From DATMER01 sp963741305 (GTDB lineage: Bacteria > Acidobacteriota > Thermoanaerobaculia > Multivoradales > UBA5704), in contig CAVUHL010000003.1 of NCBI GenBank assembly GCA_963741305.1, positions 8,122,001 through 8,186,000 on the forward strand: a stretch of DNA of 64,000 nt, written 5' to 3'. The notes under the pieces were generated by a model. That model was not told the DNA's origin, did not search any database, and worked only from the letters and a program-made list of their open reading frames with translations. Positions 8,746 to 18,700 of the stretch are shown piece after piece (positions within the stretch are counted from its first letter, which is position 1; each line of letters starts with the position of its first letter). The position numbers and the translations under genes were made by a program.

Positions 8746-9750
8746 ATGGCGCTGCCCGTCTCCTCGCTGTCCCAGGTCTGCCGGTCGATCGCGGACTTCC
8801 TTTCCAATCGGCTGGAGGCGGCGCAGAACAACATCCAGGTGCGCATCGGCAGCCCGGCGACTGCTGCTCCCGCGCAGGGCGACAACGAGCACCGGGTCAA
8901 TCTTTTCTTCTACCGCGTGGAGCCGAACGGCTTCGGCCCGTCCGCTGCGCCCGACGAGACCTGGCTGCTGCGCCTCTCCTGCCTGGTCACCAGCTTCGGC
9001 GTGGAAGAGGATCTGATCAGTGCCGGCGAGAACGACCTGCGCCTTCTGGGCAGCGTGCTCTCGGCATTCCACGAACAGCCGATCCTCGATCCGATTGCGA
9101 TCAATGGCGCCACGGTGCGCCCGCAGGTCATCTTCCAGCCGCTCGGCATGGAAGAGATCAATCACCTTTGGGCCACGCAGGGCGAGGTGGCTTACCGCCC
9201 ATCGGTGGCCTACGAGATGGCGCTGATTCCGATCCTGCCGCGCAATCCACGCCTCGGGGGTCCGCTGGTCGGTGCCGTCGGTTTCGAGGTGCGCTCCAAC
9301 GAGGCCGGCCGTCACGAGCCGTTCAGTGGAGCAGTGATACCGCCACCGGTCGTGGCGCGCCAGGTGAACACACGCCCGGAAGACTGGGCACCGAGCATCT
9401 GCTTCGTTACCGGCGGCGCCTGCGTCGAGAGCGTCTCTTTGACCGTGGGCACCGCCTTCGCGCCGCAAGTCTGGGTGGCGGGGTTGGACGGCGTGGCCGT
9501 GCGCCTGCGCTGGGAAATCTGGGATGGCCAGGAGGGCTGGCGTCCCGGCGGCGCGACCGTCGACACCGCGGCGACCGGGCCGCGGCTCGATCCCGACCAG
9601 GTGGCAGGCGCTGTCACGACTCCGATCGCTTTACCTTTCAATGATCACGCCAGCCAGGCCGTGCTCTACGCCGAGCGCACCTACAACCGCGGGGCGGACG
9701 GCGCGCAAATCACCGTGCGCAGCAATCCCTTACTCGTCAATTTCTTCTAA
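8746..9750 (+). CDS. DUF4255 (Pvc16/Afp16-like) tail cap/terminator protein
   Basis: A 334-residue protein. Its N-terminal 190 residues match the DUF4255/Pvc16_N pattern: VCRSIADFLSNRL, NIQVRIGSP, HRVNLFFYRVEPNG, WLLRLSCLVTSFG, and LLGSVLSAFHEQPIL. In the antifeeding prophage and PVC, this protein caps the distal end of tube and sheath and sets final particle length. The C-terminal third (about 215-334) is beta-rich and less conserved, possibly an immunoglobulin-like extension. It is placed directly before the AAA+ ATPase gene, the reverse of the Afp15-Afp16 order but the same pair. Confidence 0.88.
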   Translation: MALPVSSLSQVCRSIADFLSNRLEAAQNNIQVRIGSPATAAPAQGDNEHRVNLFFYRVEPNGFGPSAAPDETWLLRLSCLVTSFGVEEDLISAGENDLRLLGSVLSAFHEQPILDPIAINGATVRPQVIFQPLGMEEINHLWATQGEVAYRPSVAYEMALIPILPRNPRLGGPLVGAVGFEVRSNEAGRHEPFSGAVIPPPVVARQVNTRPEDWAPSICFVTGGACVESVSLTVGTAFAPQVWVAGLDGVAVRLRWEIWDGQEGWRPGGATVDTAATGPRLDPDQVAGAVTTPIALPFNDHASQAVLYAERTYNRGADGAQITVRSNPLLVNFF

Positions 9751-9752
9751 GC

Positions 9753-11075
9753 ATGGCCATGGAAAATCATCTCGCCGTGGAATGGAAGCGCCTCGACACC
9801 CTGGGACGGCTGGCGCTCGCTTCGCGCCAGGGCCAGGAGCCCGCGCCCGAGGTGCTCGCCGAGCTGCGCTCCGCGCACGAGGAGGTTGCAGCCCTGCGCG
9901 CCAACGGCTCGGCCCTGTTGCGGCTGACCCGCCATCCGCTCAGCAGCCTGGAGCAGGACCTTATCGTGAGCGCCGTCGCGGCCGAGGCCGAGCCGCGGCT
10001 CGCGTGGATGTTCCAGACCTTGCAGCTCGGGGCTTCGCAGCCATACCCCACGCCGGCCCTGCTGCTGGAGCTATTGGCGCTCGATGGCGCCATGGCCGGC
10101 GAGATGTACGCGGCCCTCGCCGAAGGCTCGCCGCTGCGCCGCGCCGGCCTGATCGAAACCGAGGACGGCGGACCGTTCCAACCGCTGCGCCCCGGCAAAG
10201 GGATCACCGCGAAGCTGCTGGGTCATACGCTGCCCGATCCGGTTCCACCGGGAGCGACACGGGTGCCGGTCGTCCCCGACTGGGAGGATCTCGTCCTGCC
10301 GCCCGACCGCGTTGCCGTGCTGCGCGAGATGCTGATGTGGATCCGGCACCGCGACACCGTGTTCGGGGAGTGGCAGGGGCGCGATTGCGGCGGCCCGGTG
10401 TCGCTCTTCTGCGGACCCTCGGGCACCGGCAAAACCTTTGCCGCGGCTGTGATCGCGGCCGAGCTCGGCTGGCCGCTCTACCGCATCGACCTGGGCCGGC
10501 TGGTGTCGAAGTACATCGGCGAGACGGAGCAGAACCTGAACCGTCTGTTCGATGCCGCGCATGGCCGGCCGATGGTGCTGCAGTTCGACGAGGCCGACGC
10601 GCTCTTCGGCAAGCGCGGCGAGGTGCGCGAGGCGCGCGACCGTTACGCGAACCTGGAGGTGAGCCACCTGCTGGCCCGCATCGAGACGCACCAGGGGCCA
10701 TGCATCCTCACCACCAATCTGCGCCGCAACCTCGATCCGGCGTTCACGCGCCGCTTCCAGGTCGTCCTGGACTTTCCACGGCCGGATGCCGAGGCGCGGT
10801 CCCTTCTCTGGGAGCGCTCGCTGCCGCCGCTCGCGCCGCGCGGCGAAGACCTCGACCTCACTTTCCTAGGCTCGGCCGTGAACATGACCGGTGGCGGCAT
10901 CCGCAACGCCGCTCTCCTTGCCGCCTTCCTCGCCGCGGAATCAGGGGGCTCGATCGGCCTCGCCGAGGTCGCGCTCGCGGTCTGGCGCGAGCTGGGCAAG
11001 GACGGCCGCGATCTATCGATTTCGGATCTGGGGCCGCTGGCCTCTCATCTACCGAACGGAGCGCTGCGATGCTGA
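9753..11075 (+). CDS. eCIS AAA+ ATPase (Afp15-like)
   Basis: A 440-residue AAA+ ATPase. An N-terminal helical region (1-190) precedes the ATPase core. Walker A is GPSGTGKT (from residue 221, Lys227), Walker B is LQFDEADALFG (Asp279, Glu280), and DPAFTRRF holds the likely arginine fingers near 333-334. Afp15/Pvc15-type CDC48-like ATPases occur in nearly all eCIS loci and are needed for particle assembly or cargo stability; their exact step is not settled. The start is 3 bp after the DUF4255 stop, and the end overlaps the next ATG in an ATGCTGA arrangement. Confidence 0.95.
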   Translation: MAMENHLAVEWKRLDTLGRLALASRQGQEPAPEVLAELRSAHEEVAALRANGSALLRLTRHPLSSLEQDLIVSAVAAEAEPRLAWMFQTLQLGASQPYPTPALLLELLALDGAMAGEMYAALAEGSPLRRAGLIETEDGGPFQPLRPGKGITAKLLGHTLPDPVPPGATRVPVVPDWEDLVLPPDRVAVLREMLMWIRHRDTVFGEWQGRDCGGPVSLFCGPSGTGKTFAAAVIAAELGWPLYRIDLGRLVSKYIGETEQNLNRLFDAAHGRPMVLQFDEADALFGKRGEVREARDRYANLEVSHLLARIETHQGPCILTTNLRRNLDPAFTRRFQVVLDFPRPDAEARSLLWERSLPPLAPRGEDLDLTFLGSAVNMTGGGIRNAALLAAFLAAESGGSIGLAEVALAVWRELGKDGRDLSISDLGPLASHLPNGALRC

Positions 11076-11302
11076 AGATCGACCGCCTGCGCCTCTCCCT
11101 GCCGCCGGGCTATGAATCGCGCGCGAATCGAATCGCGCACCTCGTCGCCGACGAACTGGCGAGCCTGCAGCTTCAGGGCAACGCGCAATTTGATCGATTG
11201 GCCCTGCCCACGGTGGAGGTGGGGCCGAGAGCGACCGACCGCCAAGTGGCAACCAGTATTGCCTCCAGCATGGCCGCGCACCTCGGAGGAATCAAGCCGT
11301 GA
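11069..11302 (+). CDS. Small conserved eCIS operon protein
   Basis: A 77-residue protein starting MLKIDRLRLSLPPGYESRAN. It is amphipathic and largely helical with no membrane segment or cysteine. Its start lies inside the end of the ATPase gene and its stop overlaps the CIS tube gene by 4 bp, so both ends are coupled, good evidence that it is a real gene despite its size. Similar short proteins with an N-terminal RLRLxLPPG motif are, from memory, common at this point of eCIS and phage-tail-like operons. Its function is unknown; a role as assembly factor for the neighbouring tube protein is plausible. Confidence 0.7.
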   Translation: MLKIDRLRLSLPPGYESRANRIAHLVADELASLQLQGNAQFDRLALPTVEVGPRATDRQVATSIASSMAAHLGGIKP

Positions 11303-11964
11303 TCAAGCTGAACCAGGGCATCCTCCTGGAGTACGCTCTCTCGCTGCCGCCGCTGGCGCTGGTATTCGAGTTCAATCCACAGACCCTGTCGCGCACGCGC
11401 ACCATCACCCTGCGCACCGGCACCGCGCCGGGGACCCGCGGCGGTTACGACTTCACGCTGCCCACCGAGACGCCGCGTGTCGCGCAGGGCGCCACCGCCG
11501 AGCCGGAGAAGCTCGACATAACCATTTTGCTCGACGCCACCGATCGCATGAACGACGGCAACGTGATCGCCGGCAACCTCGGCATCGAGCCGGAGCTGGC
11601 GACGCTGCGCTCGATGGTGGAGCCGAAGACGCAGGGCCCGGCCGGCTTGCAGGTGCTCTCCAGCCTCGGCGCCGGCAGCCCGCGGGCTTTCCAACGCTCC
11701 GAGCACGCCTCGGTGCTGCTCTTCATCTGGGGCACCCACGTGCTGCCGGTCTTCCTCACCAGCGTCCGGATCGAGGAGAAGGCGCACCTGCCGTCGCTCA
11801 CTCCCTACCGCGCCGAGGCCACGCTGTCGATGCAAGTCATCGAGGGCAACAATCCTTTCTATCTCGTCGAGCAGGTCCGCATGCTGGCCATGGCCGCCAT
11901 CAACCTGGCGCAGACCGTGGCCGGTTCGGCGTCCTTCTCCTTTTCCTTTGGAGCGTCAATCTGA
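11299..11964 (+). CDS. Contractile injection system tube/hub-adaptor protein (CIS_tube)
   Basis: A 221-residue protein matching the CIS tube protein pattern (N-terminal part of Afp7/Pvc7): LALVFEFNPQTLSRTRT, EPEKLDITILLDATDRMND, a central loop, then VLLFIWGTHVLPVFLTSVRIEEKAHLP cut by short turns, and YRAEATLSMQVIE. Such proteins adapt the tube to the spike-bearing hub. In AFP the equivalent polypeptide continues into a LysM domain; here LysM is a separate, immediately overlapping gene. The stop of this gene and the next ATG share bases. Confidence 0.82.
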   Translation: MIKLNQGILLEYALSLPPLALVFEFNPQTLSRTRTITLRTGTAPGTRGGYDFTLPTETPRVAQGATAEPEKLDITILLDATDRMNDGNVIAGNLGIEPELATLRSMVEPKTQGPAGLQVLSSLGAGSPRAFQRSEHASVLLFIWGTHVLPVFLTSVRIEEKAHLPSLTPYRAEATLSMQVIEGNNPFYLVEQVRMLAMAAINLAQTVAGSASFSFSFGASI

Positions 11965-12296
11965 TGTTTCTCAAGGGATCCCGTTATGAGCAGGCGCGGC
12001 CCTTCGTGAGCGAGGACGGCAGCGTGCCGTTCCCTGGAGTAAGACCGCGCGAGGTCGCGCCGGCACCAGCGGTCCTGGAGCACACCGTTCAGGCCGGCGA
12101 CCGTCTCGACCGCCTGGCCCGCCATTACTACAACGACGACCGGCTCTGGTGGCGCATCGTGGACGCCAACCCCGAAGTGTTCTACGGCGGCGACATGCTG
12201 CGCGAGAAAGCGGATGAGCTGCCGATTGCGACCGGCACGCTGAGCCTCGAGCGCATGGTGGGCCGCGCCATCCTGATCCCGAGGTCGAAAGGTTAG
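11964..12296 (+). CDS. LysM-domain baseplate hub protein (Afp7 C-terminal-like, gpX-like)
   Basis: A 110-residue protein. Residues 40-95 form a LysM-like domain (HTVQAGDRLDRLARHYYND, then WRIVDANPE), and the C-terminus ends in a GRAILIPR strand. In phage tails and eCIS, a LysM protein of this size (gpX/gp53 type) clamps the hub to the baseplate wedge rather than binding peptidoglycan. It starts at 11964 within the stop of the CIS tube gene and is 3 bp before the gpD-like gene. The N-terminal 35 residues (FLKGSRYEQ, RPFVSEDGSVPFPGVRPRE) are typical of such hub LysM proteins. Confidence 0.85.
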   Translation: MFLKGSRYEQARPFVSEDGSVPFPGVRPREVAPAPAVLEHTVQAGDRLDRLARHYYNDDRLWWRIVDANPEVFYGGDMLREKADELPIATGTLSLERMVGRAILIPRSKG

Positions 12297-12299
12297 ACG

Positions 12300-13430
12300 A
12301 TGTTGCTCGACTTCCTCTCCGGAAAGCACCGCGAGCCGGCCGAATGCATCATCAAGGTCGACGGCGAGGAGATCGCGCACCTCTATCCCTTCCTGACCGA
12401 GGTGCGCGTCGAGTGCAGCCGCGGCGATGCCTGGAGCGGGACGCTCCGTTTCGAAAGCCGCCGCGACGAGAACGGCGTCTGGAGCGTGCAGGACGATTCC
12501 GCGATCCGCCCCTGGAAGCCGATCGTGATCGAGGCTGCCTTCGGCAGCACGGTCGAAGAAATCGTGCGTGGCTACATCCGTGAAGTGAGCGCCGATTATC
12601 CCGAGGACCCCGGCGCGACCACCGTCACCGTCGAGCTGCAGGACGGCTCGCTGGAGATGGACCGCGAGCACGTGCGCAAGGCGTGGGGCAACGAGGTGCC
12701 GACCACCGACGCCGCCATCCTCCTCGAAATCATTTCCAAGTACCCGCTGAGCCCCGATCCGGAAAACGGAGCTGGCCTCGACGGCCTGACGGTCAACCAG
12801 AACGCGACGGACATCCGCTTTTTGCGCGCGCGTGCCGAGGCCAACGGATACGAGCTGATCCTCGACCGCGGCTTTCTTTATTTCGGGCCGATGCGTCTGG
12901 AAGCCGACGCACAGGAGACCATCCTCGTCTACGCTGGGCGTGACACGCACTGCTTCCGTTTCGACGTGCGCGCCGACGGCCATCAGCCGGATGCCGTGGG
13001 CTATGACGTAGCACCCGAGACCGGCTCCGAGCCGGTCCACCAGGATATTCAGCCCGACCTGCCGAGCCTCGGCAATGAACCGGCCGACAGCGTCGGCTCG
13101 GGCCTCTCGCCGTTCATCTGGCGCCTCGACCGCCCCGGCTCGGTGAGCGCGGCAGAGCTCGACGCCTATGCCCGCGGGCGGGCCAACGAGCTGTCGATGC
13201 GGGTGCGCGCCCAGGGCGAGCTGGACGGCTCGCTCTACGGCCACGTGCTGCGCGTCGGCCTGCCGGTGGGCGTCGACGGCATCGGCACGACGATGCAGGG
13301 CATCTATTACGTCGATTCGGTGACCCACGTCTTTTCGGTCGACGGCTACCGCGAGAGCTTCACCCTGCTGCGCAACGCCTACGGCGACAACCTGGAAGCC
13401 GGGACGAGCGTCCTGGCCGGAGTGCTGTGA
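12300..13430 (+). CDS. Baseplate hub protein, phage late control gpD-like
   Basis: A 376-residue protein of the late control D/VgrG N-terminal family (T4 gp27-like hub; first half of Afp8). Features include the hub strand region VEDx-like LYPFLTEVRVECSRGDAW, a central VNQNATDIRFLRARAEANGYEL motif that closely matches the conserved hub core, and the C-terminal GTTMQGIYYVDSVTHVFSVDG strand. It forms the trimeric adaptor between hexameric tube and spike. Its end overlaps the spike gene start, consistent with a two-gene split of what is one polypeptide in AFP and in VgrG. Confidence 0.9.
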   Translation: MLLDFLSGKHREPAECIIKVDGEEIAHLYPFLTEVRVECSRGDAWSGTLRFESRRDENGVWSVQDDSAIRPWKPIVIEAAFGSTVEEIVRGYIREVSADYPEDPGATTVTVELQDGSLEMDREHVRKAWGNEVPTTDAAILLEIISKYPLSPDPENGAGLDGLTVNQNATDIRFLRARAEANGYELILDRGFLYFGPMRLEADAQETILVYAGRDTHCFRFDVRADGHQPDAVGYDVAPETGSEPVHQDIQPDLPSLGNEPADSVGSGLSPFIWRLDRPGSVSAAELDAYARGRANELSMRVRAQGELDGSLYGHVLRVGLPVGVDGIGTTMQGIYYVDSVTHVFSVDGYRESFTLLRNAYGDNLEAGTSVLAGVL

Positions 13431-14245
13431 TCATGGAAGAGGTCCTGACACAGGTATCCCGCGAGGTCCAGCGCCGCACCTATGGCAAATACCGCGGCTT
13501 CGTGGTTGACAACGCGGACCCCGAGAAGCGGGCGCGCGTGCGCCTTACCGTACCCTCCGTGCTTGGCCCCGAGGTTACGGGTTGGGCGTTGCCCTGCCTG
13601 CCTTTCGGCGGCCTCGCCGACCAGGGCTGGTTTGCGGTACCGGAGATCGAGGCGCAGGTGTGGGTGGAGTTCGAGGAAGGCGACGTATCGCGGCCGATCT
13701 GGACCGGCACGTTCTGGCAGCAGGAGGCGGATGTTCCAGCCGAAGCAGCGATCTCGCCGCCCACGACCCGCCTGCTCAAGACGCCGAGCGGTCACCTTTT
13801 GCAATTCGACGACAAGGAGGGCGAGGAGCGCTTCTTCCTCCACCATCCCGCGGGCACCGAGCTCGAGATCGACAAGGACGGAAACGTGGTGCTCACCGAT
13901 GCGGGCGGCAGCACGGTGACGCTCGACGCCAAGGGCGGCACGCTGAAAATCGAGGACAGCAACGGCAACAAGATGACGATGGAGGCCGCGGGCACCACCG
14001 TCGAGGACGCCAACGGTAACAAGATCGAGATGGCGAGCGCCGGTATAACCGTGACGGGCAAAAAGGTAGTGGTCAAGGGGACACAGGTGATGCTGGCAGG
14101 GGAGGGGGGTGAGCCGATCATCAAGGGTCAGAGCTTCCTCACCCTCTTCGCCACCCACGTCCATCCCACCGCGGTGGGACCCTCCGGCCCGCCCGTACCG
14201 CAGGGTGAGATGAGCACGCTCTCGACCAAGGTCCTCACCTCGTAA
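13427..14245 (+). CDS. Baseplate spike protein, gpV/gp5/VgrG OB-fold type
   Basis: A 272-residue spike protein. Residues 15-105 form the gp5-type OB fold (YRGFVVDNADPEKRARVRL, ALPCLPFGG, QVWVEFEEGD, WTGTFW), followed by a repetitive beta-helical needle rich in DKDGN, DSNGNKM and DANGNKI turns. The C-terminal HVHPTAVGPSGPPVP segment is common at the end of such spikes. The start could be GTG 13427, overlapping the hub stop, or ATG 13433. No separate PAAR tip protein is seen in the operon, so the needle may end without one. Confidence 0.9.
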   Translation: MIMEEVLTQVSREVQRRTYGKYRGFVVDNADPEKRARVRLTVPSVLGPEVTGWALPCLPFGGLADQGWFAVPEIEAQVWVEFEEGDVSRPIWTGTFWQQEADVPAEAAISPPTTRLLKTPSGHLLQFDDKEGEERFFLHHPAGTELEIDKDGNVVLTDAGGSTVTLDAKGGTLKIEDSNGNKMTMEAAGTTVEDANGNKIEMASAGITVTGKKVVVKGTQVMLAGEGGEPIIKGQSFLTLFATHVHPTAVGPSGPPVPQGEMSTLSTKVLTS

Positions 14246-14256
14246 AGGAATTCATT

Positions 14257-14658
14257 GTGGCCACACTGCCCAGCCCCCACTATCTCGCCTTCCCGTTCCG
14301 CATCGGTCAGACCGGCGCGGCCACGGCCGAGCGTTCGCAGCACCTGCGCCAGCAGATCGAGCAGGTGCTGTTCACGAATCCCGGTGAGCGCGTCTTCCGG
14401 CCCGAGTTCGGCGCCGGCGTGCAGGCGCTGGTCTTCGAGCCCAACGATTCCGCCCTCGCGACCGTGACCCGCAAGCGGCTGGTCTCGACTCTCGCCGAGG
14501 CACTCAAAGGAGAGGTCGATCCGCGCTCGCTCACCGTCGACGTGACGAGCGAGGAAGAAAAGGTTTTCATCGTCGTCGCCTACGCCCTCGCCACGCTCGG
14601 CCACAGCGAGCGCCACCAGATCCTGATCGGCACCAACCAGGGAGGCGTCCATGGCTGA
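14257..14658 (+). CDS. GPW/gp25-family baseplate wedge protein
   Basis: A 133-residue protein of the gp25/Afp9 family. It has AFPFRIGQTG, HLRQQIEQVLFTNPGERVFRPEFGAGV (cut here only by family-typical turns) and LKGEVDPRSLTVDV. The EPR-like core of gp25, which nucleates sheath assembly at the baseplate, is represented by FRPEFGAG. The start is GTG 14257 after an AAGGA site. It overlaps the next gene by 8 bp. Confidence 0.92.
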   Translation: MATLPSPHYLAFPFRIGQTGAATAERSQHLRQQIEQVLFTNPGERVFRPEFGAGVQALVFEPNDSALATVTRKRLVSTLAEALKGEVDPRSLTVDVTSEEEKVFIVVAYALATLGHSERHQILIGTNQGGVHG

Positions 14659-15787
14659 GGAGCCGGGAGTCAAGCTCACCTTCCCCGGCGGCTGCCCCGA
14701 CTGCGGCGACCGGCAAGTGGCGCTGCCGCAGGCCCTGCCGGCGGTGGGCGACGACTTTGACTGGCGGGTGCGCGATTACGACGGCTTCCGCCTGGCGATG
14801 CTGGAGGAGCTGGCGGCGCGGTATCCGGAGCGGACGCGCTGGACCCCCGCTGATCTCGAAGTGATGCTGGTCGAGGTCTTGGCTGCCGTCCTCGATCAGC
14901 TCTCCGACCAGCTCGACCGCGTCACCTCTGAGGCTTATCTCGAAACGGCGCGGCGTCCGGAGTCGGTGCGCCGGCATCTCTCCCTGCTTGGCTACGATGC
15001 CGAGCGCATTGCCCTGGCGCGTGGCCAGATCCAGCCCGGCGGGAGCCTCGTCGACTTCTGGTTCGAGAACCCCTCGGCCATGGACGAGGCGCGGCGCGAA
15101 GGCCCGCGCTCGATCCACCAGCAGCACCGTATGGTGACGGCCGCCGATTACGCTCTCCGCTTGGAGGAGCACCCCCTGGTGCTGCGCGCCCAGGCCACCG
15201 TGCGTTGGGCGGGCTCCTGGACCACTGTCGAGGTCGCCCTCGTTCTCTTCGACGACGAGGCGCTCGACGCTGCAGTGCCGGTCAACATGGCGGCGGAAGT
15301 GGTGCGCTTCCATGCCGAGCGCGGTATCCCTCTTCCGGCCGGCGCGCCGTCGATCCGCACCGTGCTAACCGCCTACGTCGATGCTTATCGGATGGTCGGC
15401 CAGGAGGTGGTACTGATCGATGCGGTGCGCGTGCCGGTAACCTTTGCGCTTTCGGTGCGGGTGGCATCGAACTATTTCCAGTCGGAGGTGCGGCGCGCTC
15501 TTGGCGACGTGCTGGGCACCGGTTCTTCCGGCTTCTTCCGGCCCGGACGTTTGCGCTTCGGCGAAGACCTGCGCGCTGGCGATCTCATCGCCGCGGCCAT
15601 GGCGCTCGATGGCGTCGAGAGCGTCTGCCTCAACCGCTTCCGCCGCCTGGGCAACCAGTTCGCGGATCAGGTGGCGAGCGGACGCATTGTGCTCAGCGGC
15701 ATCGAAGTGGCGATCTGCGACAACGATGCGGCGGCGCCCAACCGCGGTTACTACCGCCTCACCTTGCACGGAGGCCTCAAGGGATGA
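14651..15787 (+). CDS. Baseplate protein (gp6/J-like, first of two)
   Basis: A 378-residue baseplate assembly protein. The N-terminus has CPDCGDRQ, then DYDGFRLAMLEELAARYPE and WTPADLEVMLVEVLAAVLDQLSDQ, a helical arrangement repeated in the following gene and typical of putative baseplate assembly proteins in eCIS loci (Afp11/Afp12 region). The middle (MVTAADYALRLEEHPLVLRAQATV) and the end (FQSEVRRALGDVLG, FFRPGRLRFGEDL, VCLNRFRRLGNQ) match the baseplate J-like domain. It forms wedge heterodimers with the next gene product by analogy with T4 gp6/gp7. The end overlaps the following ATG. Confidence 0.85.
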   Translation: MAEEPGVKLTFPGGCPDCGDRQVALPQALPAVGDDFDWRVRDYDGFRLAMLEELAARYPERTRWTPADLEVMLVEVLAAVLDQLSDQLDRVTSEAYLETARRPESVRRHLSLLGYDAERIALARGQIQPGGSLVDFWFENPSAMDEARREGPRSIHQQHRMVTAADYALRLEEHPLVLRAQATVRWAGSWTTVEVALVLFDDEALDAAVPVNMAAEVVRFHAERGIPLPAGAPSIRTVLTAYVDAYRMVGQEVVLIDAVRVPVTFALSVRVASNYFQSEVRRALGDVLGTGSSGFFRPGRLRFGEDLRAGDLIAAAMALDGVESVCLNRFRRLGNQFADQVASGRIVLSGIEVAICDNDAAAPNRGYYRLTLHGGLKG

Positions 15788-18700
15788 GCGGCCCCGACCT
15801 CACTCGATGGAACCGCGCCGGCCTGACGCGCTTCCGCTATGTCGATGGCAACGCCCTGACGTTCCTCGAGGATCTTCGCACCGAGCTGGCCGCGCGCTTC
15901 CCGGAGTGGGAGATCGATCAACGGAAGTACGACGAACCGAGCTCCGACTGGGCTTGGGAGATCGTCCGCGCCTTTGCGCGCGCCGGGCACGTGCTCGGCG
16001 AGCACGTCGACGCCTACGCCAACGAAGGCTTCCTGCGCACTGCCACGCAATGGGACTCGGTGCGCAAGCTCGTCGCCATGCTCGACGTCCATCCGGCGCC
16101 GCCGGCCTCCGCTTCGACGCCTCTGGTGATCGATGCGAAGGACGAACCCGGCACGCTCGCCGCGGGCTTCGCCGTGCGCCACACTCCGAAAGACGGCGGC
16201 GCTCCGGTCCTTTTCGAGACGCTGGAGGAGCTGGCGCTCGATCCCGCGCTCAACGCCCTTCACCTTGCCGGCTGGAACCTCTCGCCGGCTCCGCTCATCA
16301 ATCTGCCGCCTGCGCGTCCGCTCTCTGCCATTGCGAAGCGCTCGGCCCGTATCGTTCAGGGAGTGGGGCCGCACTACCAGGCGATGCTCGACCCGCGCGC
16401 GCCGCTGGGCAGCGGCAACTTCACGGTCGCGGACTTCCGCACGTTCGCGCCGTCCGAGCTGCGGCTCTGGGAGGCGAAGAGCAAGGCGGAAGTCTTGCTC
16501 GACTTCCCGTGGACCTCGGCCGAGCTGGCTCCATTGGCACGGAAGAGGTTGCCCGAGCTGCTGTTCCAGACCCCTGCCCAGCTCTCCATCGCGACTGGCC
16601 GCGAGGTTTCGGACATGGCGCGCTTCCTCGAAGACCTGCGCACGGCCGAGATCGCGCTTGACGAGGAGGTCTTCGGCGCGTCGCGTCTGGAGGATCTGCT
16701 TTCGCCAGGCGCGCCGCCGCCGGATCCGCCGCCGCTCTGGGTTGCGCCCGAGGACTCCGGGATCTCCGCAGGCCAGGTGGCGCTGGTGGTGCGCGGACAA
16801 GAGCAGGCGGCTGTCGTGCGCATCCAACGCGTCGAGGGCACCACGGGTGAGATCTCCTTGGAGCAGGTGGCGCATCAACCGGCCTGGGAGAGTTGGACGC
16901 GCGGTGTCTCGTCTCTGCTCGCGAAGCCGAAGGTGATCGCCGTGGCCCATCTCGCTGGCAGCCCCAAGGCGCTCACTTTGAACGCGCCGCACGGGCTCTC
17001 GGCGGGCGACCGCGTGGCTTGGCAGTCGGGCGCAAACTGGATCTTCGCCGACGTGGAAAAGGCCGACGACATCGGGCTGCTTCTCGCGGGCAATGCCCAG
17101 CCTCCGGTCGGGGCCGAGGTGTTCCTCGGGGTCGATGTCGAGGGTGTGGCCCTGCCGCTCGGCTACCGCGCCGCTGCGACGCCGACTTCGGGCGGACTGC
17201 AGATCCTCGCCAACAGCGACCGTAAGGAAGAGAAGGACGAGAAAGGCGAGGTGCGGTTCTACACCGTTACCCGCGGCAACACCAGCCGCGTCGTATTCGT
17301 GCCCGGCGCCGCCCGCCCAGCCGGCCGCGTCTCCGCCTCTGCACCAGCGGGCGGCGATGGCAAGTTCCGATTCGGCGGCAAGCCCGGCGAGCTGGAGAGC
17401 GGCCAGTGGGTGGTGGGCGACGACCGCGGGCGCCTGCTCGCGCTGCGTATCGAACGCATCGAGGCGCTGGAGGATCACTTTGCCGTGACCTTCGAATCGG
17501 TGATCGATCCGCTGCCGCAGGTGGCCTTGAAGCCGGTTTCGATCCTCATGGGCGTCGGCCCGGAAGTCGCCAACCGGCTTATCCAGGCGAAGCTCGACAC
17601 GGTCGGCAAGCTCGCCGCGATCCAACCCACGTTGAGCATCCCGGGCCTGACGCACACCACGCGCCTGGAGATGCGTGCCAAGGCCCGGCTTGTCACCAGC
17701 TTCGCTTTCGACGAGCGCGACCTCGAGCCGATCCTCGACCGGACGCTGCCGCAAGTCCTGGCGATGACCAAAAACGCGCTCGCCGACGAGCTCGGCAAGC
17801 CCTCGGCCTGGGCCGCGGAGCTGCTCGAACAGATCCGCCTGCTGCAGGCGGTGATCGACGAGCCCCCTCTCTCCGAGCTGCGCGTCCGCGACCTGCTGCC
17901 GATCGGCTCGCCGCGGCCCGTGATCGATTACCAGCTCAACCGCCTCGATCGCCTTTTCGGCGTGTTCGAGCACACGGTCCGGCCGAGCGGCTGGGACGTG
18001 AACGACACCCCCGTCTCCGGCGCGCGCCTGACTCTGGAGCTTGCTCCACCCACCCTTCTGGCCCGCGGGCGGCGGCTCGTAGTGGAGCGCAGTGGCTTGG
18101 CCCGTGAGGCCACGTTGGTGGCGGTCGATCCCACGGCGCGTACCCTCGATCTGACGCCTCCCCTCACGCCCGAAGAGGGCTTCACGCTGGGCAACCTGGT
18201 GCTGCGCGCCAACGTGGTGCGCGGCGGCCATGGCGAGGGGAAGCCGGCGAAGGTGCTGGGCAGCGGCGATGCCGCGCGGCGCTCGCAGAGCTTCGTGCTC
18301 AAGGAGAAGGACGCCGCCTTCATCGCCGATCCCACGCAGCCGGCGGGCGTGGCCGCGGCGGTGCAGGTCACGGTCGCCGGCCAGACCTGGCTGCAGGTGG
18401 CGACGCTCCGCGACTCCCGGCCGAGCGATCCCCTTTACGAGGTGCAGCTCACCGAGGACGGCTATCTTGCGTTCACTTTCGGCGACGGCCTCCGCGGCCG
18501 GCGGCTGCCCACCGGCACCAACAACGTGCGGGTGAGCTTCCGCGTCGGCACCGGCCTCGCCGGCAACCTGCCGCCGGGCAGCCTGACCAAACCGGCGCGC
18601 CCCAACCCGCGGGTCGATGCGGTGAGCCAGCCCCTCGCCGCAACCGGCGGTAACGATCGGGAAGACGTGGCCTCGCTCAAGTCGCAGGCGCCCAAGAGCG

